Below are positions 46,003 to 55,146 of a DNA stretch of 64,000 nt, one piece after another. Position 1 is the stretch's first letter; every line of letters starts with the position of its first letter. The position numbers and the translations under genes were made by a program. Source of the DNA: JABWCQ01 sp964587105 (lineage in GTDB: Bacteria; Electryoneota; RPQS01). The notes under the pieces are model-generated. The model ran no database searches. It was not told the origin of the DNA and saw only the letters and a list, made by a program, of their open reading frames with translations. Where the stretch lies: NCBI GenBank assembly GCA_964587105.1, contig CAZPKG010000001.1:62001-126000 (forward strand), in the 5' to 3' direction.

Positions 46003-48150
46003 ATGACACGCCTTATTATGTCCGTACTCATTTGCGCAACAGCAGCGTTCGCAATTCCCACTTCGATTAACTATCAAGGCTATCTCGCAAATCCGGATGG
46101 ATCCCCAATTGATTCAACCCTGACCATTACATTCTCCATCTACAATATGCCGGAGGGCGGAGCGGTCCTATGGATCGAAACTCATCCGGCAGTTCCGGTA
46201 CAAAATGGGTTATTCAATGTCCTGCTCGGTTCAATCAGTCCGCTCGTAGATACATTCATTGCGAATCGCTGGCTCGGCATCACCATCGGCGAAGATCCTG
46301 AAATGACTCCGCGTGAACAATTCGTTTCCGTTGCCCATGCCTATCGCGTCGGCACCGTGGATGGCGCAAGCGGTGGAAATATTGTCAGCAAAACAAATAT
46401 CGGGTTCGGAAACACAAACGACGGCTTGTATGCTTTTGTAACCGGCTATAACAATGTTGCTTCAGGAAACTACTCAGTCATAGGGGGCGGTGGATACAAT
46501 CGCGCGCGCGGCAGTTTCTCCGTCATCGGCGGCGGAGGTGGCACTCTGCCCGAAGACTCCAACCGCGCATCAGGCAACTATTCCGCGGTACTCGGAGGCC
46601 GCCGTAATCAAGCTCCCCAGCCGTACTCTACCGTTGGCGGCGGATATTACAACTGGGCTATCGGACAATATACAGTCGTACCCGGTGGTCGCGATAACTA
46701 CTGCGGCGGTAACTACTCAATAATCGCCGGCGGTGATTCAAATTATACTATGGCAGAGAATGCCGTGATTTCCGGAGGACACCAAAATCACGTTGATGGA
46801 TTAATGTCCGCTTGCGGAGGAGGATATCGCAACGTCATAACCGACGGCGAGTATTCAATAATTGCCGGTGGTTATCAAAACGACATCGATGCTGATTACG
46901 CGACGATTTCCGGCGGGCTCAACAATAATGCATCTGGTGTCTATGCCACCGTTGGCGGCGGCTATCTAAACAACGCAGCGGCCGCAACCACCACCATCGC
47001 AGGTGGATTTGAGAATGTCGCGTCCATCCCCGGATCAACAATCTCCGGAGGGTACTATCACGAAGCCGCAGGATCGTCAAGCACGATTGGCGGCGGCTAT
47101 CAAAACCTTACCACAGGTTATACGGCAACGGTCGCCGGAGGCCGTTACAATAAAGCGCGCGGCGATTACTCGATCATCGCAGGCGGTGGCGGGGTCCTGC
47201 TCGCCGACAGTAATAGTGCCCAAGGTTTTGCTTCGGCAATCGGTGGAGGGAGGAGAAATGCAGTGATTGATAGTTTCGGCACGATTTCAGGCGGACAACG
47301 CAACTTTGTTGACGCTCGATCAGGCACAGTCGGTGGCGGACAAGGCAACGAAGTTTCGGGCCACTTCTCGATTATCTCAGGCGGTTACAACAATAGTATT
47401 ACGTCGTCCCATTCGTTCATCGGCGGCGGATTAGATAATGTGGTAACGGACTACGGGTCGGTTGTAGCCGGCGGAAGCAGCAACGCCGCGACTAATCTTT
47501 TCACCACAGTCAGCGGCGGCGAACGCAATGTTGCCGAAGGCTCCCATGATGTAGTTATTGGAGGAATGGACAACACAGCTTCCGCAGGTTATGCAACAGT
47601 CGCGGGTGGATTGGACAACTCTGCGAATGGACAACTTAGTTTTGCGGCGGGACAACATGCACGCGCAAACGGACAAGGTTCATTCGTCTGGAGCGCTGGT
47701 GGCGACACAACGACTTCTTGGGGACCCAACACCTTTGCCGCCCGCGCACCCGGCGGTTTTCGCTTATACACGGATGCGTCCTCCACAATGGTCGGAGCAA
47801 CTTTACCCGCAGGAAGTGGAACATGGGCCGCGCTCTCCGATTCAACCACAAAACGGCGCTTTGGCCGCGTCGATACTGAGCAGATACTCGACAAAGTGTG
47901 TGAATTGCCGATTGAACGCTGGAGTTACAAAACTCAAGATGAGAGCATCCACCACATCGGCCCCATGGCACAAGATTTTTACGCACAGTTTGCACTTGGA
48001 GAAAACAACATGACCATTTCGACCCTCGACCCTTCTGGTGTCGCGCTGGCCGCCATTCAGGAATTGGCCAAACAAGTCTCTGAACTGCGGATCGAAGTTG
48101 CCACACTTCGCGCGCAGAACGAACTACTCACAAAACATGCATTACGATGA
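46003..48150 (+). CDS. YadA-head-like repeat protein with S74 chaperone domain, copy 2
   Basis: A 715-aa secreted protein (signal peptide MTRLIMSVLICATAAFA). AGGAG lies eight bases before its ATG. Same architecture as copy 1: N-domain (INYQGYLANPDGSPIDSTLTITF ... IGEDPEMTPREQFVSVAHAYRVGTVDGASGG), a longer repeat region (about 150-560) with two GGGG-x4-DSN coils, S74 domain with Ser612 in LSDSTTKRR and WSYKTQDESIHHIGPMAQDF, and C-terminal coiled coil (IQELAKQVSELRIEVATLRAQ). Probably forms a homotrimeric or heterotrimeric surface stalk with its paralogues (inference). Confidence 0.85.
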   Translation: MTRLIMSVLICATAAFAIPTSINYQGYLANPDGSPIDSTLTITFSIYNMPEGGAVLWIETHPAVPVQNGLFNVLLGSISPLVDTFIANRWLGITIGEDPEMTPREQFVSVAHAYRVGTVDGASGGNIVSKTNIGFGNTNDGLYAFVTGYNNVASGNYSVIGGGGYNRARGSFSVIGGGGGTLPEDSNRASGNYSAVLGGRRNQAPQPYSTVGGGYYNWAIGQYTVVPGGRDNYCGGNYSIIAGGDSNYTMAENAVISGGHQNHVDGLMSACGGGYRNVITDGEYSIIAGGYQNDIDADYATISGGLNNNASGVYATVGGGYLNNAAAATTTIAGGFENVASIPGSTISGGYYHEAAGSSSTIGGGYQNLTTGYTATVAGGRYNKARGDYSIIAGGGGVLLADSNSAQGFASAIGGGRRNAVIDSFGTISGGQRNFVDARSGTVGGGQGNEVSGHFSIISGGYNNSITSSHSFIGGGLDNVVTDYGSVVAGGSSNAATNLFTTVSGGERNVAEGSHDVVIGGMDNTASAGYATVAGGLDNSANGQLSFAAGQHARANGQGSFVWSAGGDTTTSWGPNTFAARAPGGFRLYTDASSTMVGATLPAGSGTWAALSDSTTKRRFGRVDTEQILDKVCELPIERWSYKTQDESIHHIGPMAQDFYAQFALGENNMTISTLDPSGVALAAIQELAKQVSELRIEVATLRAQNELLTKHALR

Positions 48151-48186
48151 AGTTCTCATTCTATCTTTTCTGTAAGGACAATGATC

Positions 48187-50532
48187 ATGAAATCTGCTAT
48201 TATGTTTCTTCTCGCTCTCTCGATTACCGCAGCACTCGCATTAGCTGTTCCTCCACAAATCAACTATCAGGGTTACCTGACAACGCCGGCTGGAGCGCCG
48301 ATTGATACTACTGTTTCCATGACGTTTAAGTACTATGGCTTCGGGCATATTCTGTTATGGCAGGAGAACCATGCGGCGGTCACCGTGACGAACGGTTACT
48401 TCAATGTGAGTTTGGGCACAGAGACCTTTTTGTCGGACTCAATCTTCACGTCCGGTTTCGCTTACCTGGAAGTAACGGTCGGGTCGGACGAGCCGATGTT
48501 TCCGCCATTCTCGAGTTCCACCGTGCCCTTTGCATTTCGAATTGGGACGGTGGACGGCGCGACCGGTGGGATTCTTTTCAGCAGTCTATCTGTTGGCAAC
48601 TCAAACACGGTTCCACCCTACGACTGCTTCGCGGCCGGAGGCGGAAACGTCATCACAATTTCTCCAGCAACGATCTCAGGAGGAAGCGGCAATTCGATTG
48701 ATGCTGTCTATGGGTTCATTGGCGCCGGCTTACAAAATGTGGTTAGCTCCTCCGGCGGAGTTTGTGGCGGCGGTTATCAAAATGAGATTACGTCCCAAGG
48801 GTCATCCAATGTTATCGGCGGCGGCTACCACAGCGATATAACTGGCAGTGGTAGCTATAATGTGATTTCAGGCGGCCACGAGAACCTTGTCACAAGCAAC
48901 GGTGGAACTATCGGCGGCGGAGCAAGAAACCGCGTTTTTGGTGATTACGCCACTATCGCAGGTGGCGGCGGACCGGCTGCGGGGGACTCGAACCTGGCAA
49001 CCGGATCTGCTGCAGCAATTAGCGGCGGAAGGACGAATCGGGCAACAGGAGCATTCTCAATTGTCGGCGGCGGACAGAGCAATAATGCCACAGGTGAACA
49101 CTCAGCCATTGGCGGAGGCAGCGGAAATACCGTTTCGCAATACAGAGCTTCGGTCATGGGTGGTGAGGGAAATACGGCAAGCGGACAACGTGCAGCGGTT
49201 GGCGGTGGACTGAACAACATGGCTTCCGGAAGCATTTCCTTCATTGGCGGCGGCGGAAATAATCAAGCAGCAAATTTCGGCGCGACAGTGGCAGGAGGAC
49301 AGCTAAATTCAGCTCTTAGTCAGGATGCATTTATTGGCGGTGGTCAAGGAAATGTCGTGGAAGGAACGCAGTCTTCAGTTTGCGGTGGATCATATAACCG
49401 TGTGCGTAACAATTTCTCAGTCATCGCTGGCGGTGGCGGTGCCCCGGCTGATTCCAATTCTGTGAGCGGTATCAACTCGATTATTGGTGCTGGATTGCGC
49501 AATCTTGTTAGCGGCAACTTCTCTTTTGTCGGAGCAGGAGTATCGAACAAAATCACGAGTAATTATGCGGTCATTGGTGGAGGCGACGGAAACCGTGTTG
49601 AGGACGCGCTAGTTCCGCTTGGTTCAAGCTACTCCGTCATTGGCGGGGGGCGAAACAATCGCGCTCGTGGAGAATATTCTGTGGTTGGCGGTGGTGGAGG
49701 GCCGGTCACAGCGGATTCAAACTCGGCGCTCGGAAACAACTCCTTTATCGGCGGAGGACAGAGAAACAACGCAGAAGGACTCCAATCAACTGTCTGCGGT
49801 GGACTCAGCAACGAAAGCACCGGTGAAAAATCCTTCTGCGGTGGAGGACAGGGAAACTCTGCCAGCGGTCTTCGCTCTTTCGTTGGCGGTGGTTCACTAA
49901 ACTCTGCAACCAATCAGGATGTCGTTGTGGGCGGTGGCTTTCAGAATGTCGCCAGTGGATCCGGTGCAACTGTTCCCGGTGGAATCGGCAATGAAGCGAC
50001 CGGCAATTTCTCTACGGCAATGGGGTTCCGTGCCAAGGCCAATCACACCGGCTCCTTCGTTTGGGCCGACAATACCGTCGCTGATTTTGTGTCAACTGCC
50101 GGGAATCAGTTCAGTCTCCGGGCTTCCGGCGGTGTCCGTATCGCAACAAATGCTGCAGGGACCGCCGGCGTTAAGCTCGACAACGGCGATACAGCATGGG
50201 AAGTCCTGTCTGATAGTACGAAAAAGTCCAATCGCAAAGCAGTCAATACTGCATCAGTTCTGGATCGAGTCCTGCGGTTGCCAATTGAAGAGTGGAACTA
50301 CTCTCATCAAGATGTTTCCAATACTCACGTTGGACCCATGGCACAGACTTTCTACTCTCTTTTCGGCTACGGAGATGATAACACAACCATCTCCACTATC
50401 GATCCCGATGGCATTGCGCTCGCTGCAATTCAAGAACTTGCCAAGCGTAATCGAGAGCTTGAAGACCGCGTCAAACACCTCGAAGCGGCCCTCTTGCAGT
50501 ATGGCGTTGTTTCCAAAAGCAAATCCGAATAA
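48187..50532 (+). CDS. YadA-head-like repeat protein with S74 chaperone domain, copy 3
   Basis: A 781-aa secreted protein, the longest of the three. I use ATG 48187 because AAGGA lies eight bases upstream, the same spacing as copy 2; ATG 48181 is in frame. Signal peptide MKSAIMFLLALSITAALALA. N-domain INYQGYLTTPAGAPIDTTVSMTF; repeat region about 150-620 with three GGGG-x-DSN coils; S74 domain with Ser675 in LSDSTKKSN and WNYSHQDVSNTHVGPMAQTF; coiled coil ELAKRNRELEDRVKHLEAALL. Lies 36 nt after copy 2, in one operon. Confidence 0.85.
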   Translation: MKSAIMFLLALSITAALALAVPPQINYQGYLTTPAGAPIDTTVSMTFKYYGFGHILLWQENHAAVTVTNGYFNVSLGTETFLSDSIFTSGFAYLEVTVGSDEPMFPPFSSSTVPFAFRIGTVDGATGGILFSSLSVGNSNTVPPYDCFAAGGGNVITISPATISGGSGNSIDAVYGFIGAGLQNVVSSSGGVCGGGYQNEITSQGSSNVIGGGYHSDITGSGSYNVISGGHENLVTSNGGTIGGGARNRVFGDYATIAGGGGPAAGDSNLATGSAAAISGGRTNRATGAFSIVGGGQSNNATGEHSAIGGGSGNTVSQYRASVMGGEGNTASGQRAAVGGGLNNMASGSISFIGGGGNNQAANFGATVAGGQLNSALSQDAFIGGGQGNVVEGTQSSVCGGSYNRVRNNFSVIAGGGGAPADSNSVSGINSIIGAGLRNLVSGNFSFVGAGVSNKITSNYAVIGGGDGNRVEDALVPLGSSYSVIGGGRNNRARGEYSVVGGGGGPVTADSNSALGNNSFIGGGQRNNAEGLQSTVCGGLSNESTGEKSFCGGGQGNSASGLRSFVGGGSLNSATNQDVVVGGGFQNVASGSGATVPGGIGNEATGNFSTAMGFRAKANHTGSFVWADNTVADFVSTAGNQFSLRASGGVRIATNAAGTAGVKLDNGDTAWEVLSDSTKKSNRKAVNTASVLDRVLRLPIEEWNYSHQDVSNTHVGPMAQTFYSLFGYGDDNTTISTIDPDGIALAAIQELAKRNRELEDRVKHLEAALLQYGVVSKSKSE

Positions 50533-50541
50533 GGACATAAA

Positions 50542-51003
50542 ATGAAATTACTTCTTTCTATTCTCCTACCTGCGTTGCTCTTTGCACAATCATCAAGCGA
50601 ACACTTCACTCTGGTAAAGAGCGTCATGGATGGCGGAGGCGGCCTTTCAAACTCCGCGAACTTTAATCTCGTCTCGGTTCTCGGTCAACCAACCCCTGCC
50701 GGCGTACAATCAAGCGAGAACTTTGTGCTCTACGCAGGATTCCTCAATCCAATGCTGATGGTTTCTCCGCTCTCGCCGATTCAGCACTTGGTCATCAAGG
50801 AAATGCAGCCTGATGCCAAACTCTTTTGGGAACACGTCAGCGGTGCAGGAAGTTACTCGGTCTATCGTGACACAGCCATTGATTTCGTTCCCGGTCCGGC
50901 CAATTTTATTGCCACGGTTCCGGACACGTTCTATACGGATACAAATGTCTTTGCAGGTCCACTCGATCGACAGTACTATATTGTTCGCGTAAACAACCCG
51001 TAA
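50542..51003 (+). CDS. Small secreted protein with SxNFxL/GQP motif and fibronectin-like end
   Basis: A 153-aa protein (signal peptide MKLLLSILLPALLFA; AAGGA six bases upstream). The N-terminal mature part repeats a motif around SSSEHFTLVKSVMDGGGGLS, NSANFNLVSVLGQPTPAGVQ and SSENFVLYAGFLNP, found in FCB surface proteins; residues about 75-150 are a fibronectin-III-like strand set (AKLFWEHVSGAGSYSVYRDT). No sorting domain. It starts nine bases after copy 3, so it is the fourth gene of that operon and may be a partner or anchor for the beta-roll proteins. Confidence 0.75.
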   Translation: MKLLLSILLPALLFAQSSSEHFTLVKSVMDGGGGLSNSANFNLVSVLGQPTPAGVQSSENFVLYAGFLNPMLMVSPLSPIQHLVIKEMQPDAKLFWEHVSGAGSYSVYRDTAIDFVPGPANFIATVPDTFYTDTNVFAGPLDRQYYIVRVNNP

Positions 51004-51025
51004 CATAATTCAATATCAGCATAGC

Positions 51026-51055
51026 AAAAGAGCCGGTCAAACGACCGGCTCTTTT
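51026..51055. terminator. Bidirectional terminator
   Basis: A 13-bp stem AAAAGAGCCGGTC / GACCGGCTCTTTT with a 4-nt loop between convergent genes. Confidence 0.87.
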
Positions 51056-51113
51056 CTATTCCAACAAACCCAAAACGCCTGCGTCAGCGCAATGGGTCCA
51101 GCGTTCACGCTGG

Positions 51114-53657
51114 CTACTTCGCGTCCACGGCTAATCCACCGCGCTTCGAGAACATAATCGCACCCGCAAGCACTGCAAGCGATACGATAACGACTACGAT
51201 ACCGCCGCCCGTGCCGTACATCACAACCGTGCTCGGCGCAATCAAAATCGAAACAAGGTTCATCACCTTAATCATCGGATTTAACGCCGGACCGGCCGTA
51301 TCCTTGAGCGGATCACCAACCGTGTCACCAATCACACCGGCCTTGTGGGCTTCAGTGCCCTTGCCGCCTAAGTAACCGTCTTCAATCTTCTTCTTGGCGT
51401 TATCCCACGCACCCCCGGCGTTGGACATAAACACGGCCATCAACTGACCTGACAAAATACAACCAGCCAAGAATCCACCCAACGCGTACGGCCCAAGCCA
51501 GAAGCCGCACAACACGGGAGCAAAAATCGCCAACAGGCCCGGTCCCAAAAGTTCCTTCTGAGCGGCCGCCGTTGATATTTCCACGCAGCGCGCGTAATCC
51601 GGTTTGCCCTTTTCGCCGACGCCCTTGTATTCCATAATACCAGGAATTTCGCGGAACTGGCGACGAACTTCTTCAACCAACAGCACTGCCGCACGCGACA
51701 CCGCGCGAATCGCAAACGAGGAGAACAGGAACGGCACCGCTCCACCGATCAGCAGACCGATAAAGATTTCCGGCAAGTTCACCTGAATACCCTTCATTAG
51801 AATATCAGGGTCCTTAACCGCAACCGTGTCAATATACGAACGATAAAGCGCCACAGCAGCGATAACAGCTGTTGCGATAGCAAAACCCTTCGTCAACGCC
51901 TTCGTCGTGTTGCCGACCATGTCCAAACGCGCGACGATGTTGTGAGCCGCGTGATTCTTCGATCCATCCGGATTAATCAATGCGCCCGACATTTCAAACA
52001 CGCCGTTGGCATTGTCGGAAATCGGACCGAATGTATCTTCTGCCAACACGTAGCCCGTTGTCGCCAACAAACCAAGACCGGCAAGTGCAATTGCGTAAGC
52101 CGCCATCGCCGGATCATGGAATAGCGCATAAGCTCCGTAAATCGTCGCTGCAATCGAAACTGCCGACCAAACAGAAGATTCCAAACCTTCAGCAAGTCCC
52201 GACAGAATCAACGTCGCCGGACCGGTCTTAGCCGCCGTCGCGATTTCCGACACAGGCTTCTTTTCGGCCGCCGTAAAGTATTCAGTCAACTTGCCAATCA
52301 CCACTGTCAGCACGATACCAAAGAACGTCGCCAAGAATGCGTAGAACCAAAAATCACCGACAATCGCAGCAAGGTCACGATCAGCTCCCGCCGGAACTGC
52401 CGGCAAGCCCGAACCAAACACCCACTTCGCGACTGCAAGGAAGCCCAATGCCGCCACGCCGGTCGAAACATACGCACCGCGATTGATCGGATCCATCGGA
52501 TTCATATCCGGATCATCTTTGCCCGTCACGGCCATGATGCCGATTATCGAGGCCACTACGCCGACTGCGCGCACCAGCAATGCGTAAATAACGAGCTTCA
52601 GCGTGAACACCGATGTAAACGTTCCTGCAGCCATCAAGCCACCGAAGCCGTTTGCCGCAAGCGTGCCGCCTACCGCCGCCGCAAGAATAATCGCGGCTAC
52701 CAGCGTCACTTCGTATGATTCAAACACGTCAGCCGCCATACCCGCGCAGTCGCCGACGTTATCACCTACGTTATCCGCGATCGTTGCGGCATTACGCGGA
52801 TCGTCTTCAGGAATACCTGCTTCAACCTTTCCCACAAGGTCGGCGCCCACGTCAGCAGCTTTGGTGAAAATACCACCGCCAACACGCATAAACAAGGCGG
52901 CCAGCGATCCACCAAAACCAAAGCCCACCAGGACAAACATTGCGTTTTCCTGATAGACCATAAATGTAATCGTCGCGCCCAACAAACCTAAACCTACGGT
53001 GAACATACCGGACACTGCGCCCGCACGGAACGCGATTTCCAGAGCTTGCTTGAAGCTCGAGAGAGCCGCATGTGCCACACGCATATTCGCACGCACCGCC
53101 ACGCCCATGCCGACGTATCCCGCAAGATAAGATGCGGTCACACCGAGCAAGAACGCCAGCGCCACACCGATTCCGAGACTCGTCGCTTCTTCGGGAAGAA
53201 TGCTCTGATATTGTGACTTGTAGAGAAAGAAGAGTCCGATCGTAATCAGAATCACGAGCGGAATCATCATGCGCACCTGCCGCGCCAAATACGCAAGTGC
53301 GCCCTCTTGAATCGCCTTCCCTACGCCTTGCATGCGCTCGCTGCCCGGATTCTCTGCGTCTGTCTTGCGCCACCAATAGAATCCGAATGCCAGCGCCAGA
53401 ATAGCGCCGCCGAGCACAATGTACAGCGGCAACCAGGCATCAGGCCCGAACGGAAGTTGAATGGCTTCGCCGCCGTGTCCGCCGCCACCTCCATGGCCGT
53501 GATCGGGTGCGAACGCCGGAGCGGTCGTGCCAATCGAGTTCGGAGAGGCAAACAGAGTCGGCCCAAAGGCAAGAAATCCTGCACAGAGGATAACGAGGCT
53601 GGCGATTACCCACAGTGGCTGAGTCCGGCGCCGTCCGGAGTTGTTGTTCTTCTTCAT
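51114..53657 (-). CDS. hppA: Membrane-bound proton-pumping pyrophosphatase (K+-independent type)
   Basis: An 847-aa polytopic enzyme, longer than the usual about 660-770 (start ATG 53657, AAGGG five bases upstream; a GTG two codons upstream is possible). After an extra N-terminal membrane helix comes a His/Gly-rich segment (DHGHGGGGGHGG), then the core with about sixteen helices. The catalytic signature DVGADLVGKVEAGIPEDDPRNAAT-type region with NVGDNVGDCAGMAADVFESY is intact. GNTTKALTKGFAI carries Lys and Thr at the positions that distinguish K+-independent H+-PPases from K+-dependent ones (which have Ala/Gly). It couples pyrophosphate hydrolysis to proton export. Monocistronic. Confidence 0.94.
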   Translation of the reverse strand: MKKNNNSGRRRTQPLWVIASLVILCAGFLAFGPTLFASPNSIGTTAPAFAPDHGHGGGGGHGGEAIQLPFGPDAWLPLYIVLGGAILALAFGFYWWRKTDAENPGSERMQGVGKAIQEGALAYLARQVRMMIPLVILITIGLFFLYKSQYQSILPEEATSLGIGVALAFLLGVTASYLAGYVGMGVAVRANMRVAHAALSSFKQALEIAFRAGAVSGMFTVGLGLLGATITFMVYQENAMFVLVGFGFGGSLAALFMRVGGGIFTKAADVGADLVGKVEAGIPEDDPRNAATIADNVGDNVGDCAGMAADVFESYEVTLVAAIILAAAVGGTLAANGFGGLMAAGTFTSVFTLKLVIYALLVRAVGVVASIIGIMAVTGKDDPDMNPMDPINRGAYVSTGVAALGFLAVAKWVFGSGLPAVPAGADRDLAAIVGDFWFYAFLATFFGIVLTVVIGKLTEYFTAAEKKPVSEIATAAKTGPATLILSGLAEGLESSVWSAVSIAATIYGAYALFHDPAMAAYAIALAGLGLLATTGYVLAEDTFGPISDNANGVFEMSGALINPDGSKNHAAHNIVARLDMVGNTTKALTKGFAIATAVIAAVALYRSYIDTVAVKDPDILMKGIQVNLPEIFIGLLIGGAVPFLFSSFAIRAVSRAAVLLVEEVRRQFREIPGIMEYKGVGEKGKPDYARCVEISTAAAQKELLGPGLLAIFAPVLCGFWLGPYALGGFLAGCILSGQLMAVFMSNAGGAWDNAKKKIEDGYLGGKGTEAHKAGVIGDTVGDPLKDTAGPALNPMIKVMNLVSILIAPSTVVMYGTGGGIVVVIVSLAVLAGAIMFSKRGGLAVDAK

Positions 53658-53730
53658 GGACACCCTTTTGGGTTGTGAATGACTAACTATTTGAAAAGAA
53701 AGAATTACAAGACCGAAGAGAGGGGGAGGA

Positions 53731-53773
53731 AGTAAGAACCCCGGAGCGCATATACTACGTTTCGGGGCTTACT
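53731..53773 (-). promoter_or_regulatory. Hairpin in the hppA leader
   Basis: On the minus strand AGTAAG-CCCCG pairs with CGGGG-[2-nt bulge]-CTTACT across a 19-nt loop (11 pairs). It is about 75 nt upstream of the hppA start, in what should be its 5' UTR or promoter. Role unknown: attenuator, processing site or chance. Confidence 0.35.
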
Positions 53774-53897
53774 TAAGACTGCAAGGGGCAAGCAGTTCGG
53801 ATGAGTCGGAGTTTGCGAAATCTTACACAAAGATACTCATTTTGATAACTCTTGGCAATGGAAACAGACCAAGAACAATAATTTCCAGCATATGTTC

Positions 53898-53924
53898 GCG
53901 GGGCACCCGCTGCGGGTGCCCCGC
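53898..53924 (-). terminator. GC-rich hairpin after the polyferredoxin gene
   Basis: Stem GCGGGGCACCC / GGGTGCCCCGC with a 5-nt loop, 6 nt beyond the stop codon on the minus strand; no clear T-run follows. Confidence 0.65.
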
Positions 53925-53930
53925 ATCCTC

Positions 53931-54995
53931 TTAGCGCCCCGGATGACTGTAAGCCGGATTATCCCGTTGTGAGAAATGATAGCGGTACTCTTCATCCGCG
54001 AGTTTTGTGTTCCAGACTCCGGCGACTTTGGCTACCAGCACAAAGGTCAGCCAAATCCCCAGCACCACTAGCGCGAACTGCTTGCCGGTCATCTTGGTCT
54101 TCGGGGTTGGGGCAATCGTGATGCAATCCTTGATCGGGCACACATTCTCGCACTTTAAGCACCCTGTACATTCCGGCGAGATAATCTGTAATTTCGTCGC
54201 AACGGGGAGTCTCGACGGACAGGCTTTTGTGCAGCGGTCGCAGTCAATGCAGGTATGCACATCGCGGCGAATCTTCACCGGACTTGCCCACGACACCAGT
54301 CCCAGCATCGCGCCGTAAGGGCACAAGTATCGGCACCACAATCCCTCGACAAAAATACTTCCGACCAGCAAAATCGCCAGCACGACAATTCCCACAATTC
54401 CGATTTCCGTGAAGAACAACAGCATCTTCACATCGGCCAGTTGATTGTACGGACTCCCCATGAACCCCGCAATCCCCGAAACTCCCATCAGAAAGAAAGC
54501 CGATACAAACAGCCCCAGTAGAATATACTTGAGACTCATCAGAGAGTAATCCAACCATCTCGGGAGCAAAAATGTCCGGCCAAAAATCTTCTTCCCCAGC
54601 AAAGCCAATCCTTCGCTGATCGTGCCAATCGGACACAACCACGAGCAAAAACTCTTGCGCATCAAAAACGCGATCGCCAAGAAACACAACGTCAAAATAG
54701 CCGAAGCCGGATGAATCAGATTGAGTTCCCCTCGCGCGAACCAATCAATCACTCCCATCAATCCTGAAATCGGCAGCCACCCCTCAACTCCGGCAGGGCG
54801 GGGGGGAAGCGGCCCCGTTCCGCCTTCCTGCAATGCCCGCACAAAAAACCAGAATTGTATTCCCAGCAACACATTCAGAGCCGCAAACGAAATCTGCACG
54901 ATGTGCCTCGGAGTCCAAAACCCCTTGTACATCTTCCCCTTAGCCGTCCCCGGCACAGGCTTCTTGACCGTCCTTGCTAATTCGACAATATACAT
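53931..54995 (-). CDS. NapH/CcoG-like membrane polyferredoxin
   Basis: A 354-aa inner-membrane protein. It has about five hydrophobic segments with the paired CxxxCP motifs SFCSWLCPIGTISE and LWCRYLCPYGAM, then two 4Fe-4S clusters (CIDCDRCTKACP and CTGCLKCENVCPIKDC), and a C-terminal membrane helix. The NapH/NosR/RdxA family moves electrons between membrane quinol and periplasmic partners. Nothing in the neighbourhood (pyrophosphatase on the left, T9SS cargo on the right) names a partner reductase. A dyad near its start matches the one upstream of ccoI. Confidence 0.86.
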   Translation of the reverse strand: MYIVELARTVKKPVPGTAKGKMYKGFWTPRHIVQISFAALNVLLGIQFWFFVRALQEGGTGPLPPRPAGVEGWLPISGLMGVIDWFARGELNLIHPASAILTLCFLAIAFLMRKSFCSWLCPIGTISEGLALLGKKIFGRTFLLPRWLDYSLMSLKYILLGLFVSAFFLMGVSGIAGFMGSPYNQLADVKMLLFFTEIGIVGIVVLAILLVGSIFVEGLWCRYLCPYGAMLGLVSWASPVKIRRDVHTCIDCDRCTKACPSRLPVATKLQIISPECTGCLKCENVCPIKDCITIAPTPKTKMTGKQFALVVLGIWLTFVLVAKVAGVWNTKLADEEYRYHFSQRDNPAYSHPGR

Positions 54996-55024
54996 GGCCT
55001 TAGCCTCTATTGAATCGATATTTT

Positions 55025-55038
55025 GGACTTATTAGTCC
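55025..55038 (-). promoter_or_regulatory. Dyad upstream of the polyferredoxin gene
   Basis: A perfect GGACT-N4-AGTCC palindrome 30-43 bp upstream of the ATG. On the minus strand GGACTAATAAGTCCAA aligns with GGACTAATATTGTCCAA upstream of ccoI, one base shorter. Confidence 0.5.
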
Positions 55039-55146
55039 GTTATTTATTAATATAGTCAAATGCTGCCCTTTAAGTGTCATAGAAATGTCATGGCCGCACC
55101 ATGTGTTTATTGAGGACTACGTAGCCTTGTTCACAGCACCAATAAA

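Larger units (their letters stand above)
44129..50532 (+). repeat. Three tandem paralogous genes with internal short repeats
   Basis: Three genes share signal peptide, N-domain, beta-roll repeats, S74 domain and coiled coil. Inside each, 42-51-bp units encode xxGxYStIxGGxxN. The glycine-codon-rich GGCGGCGG tracts recur throughout. This is protein-coding repetition, not a CRISPR array or transposon. Confidence 0.8.

Noticed and set aside
44600..50000. Dense short DNA repeats resembling an array
   Set aside because: They encode in-frame beta-roll coils with variable length and third-base changes; there are no constant repeat and spacer units as in CRISPR.
44129..51003. Prophage tail-fibre module (S74 domains)
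   Set aside because: Every protein has an N-terminal signal peptide, and no phage structural, integrase or packaging genes are nearby.
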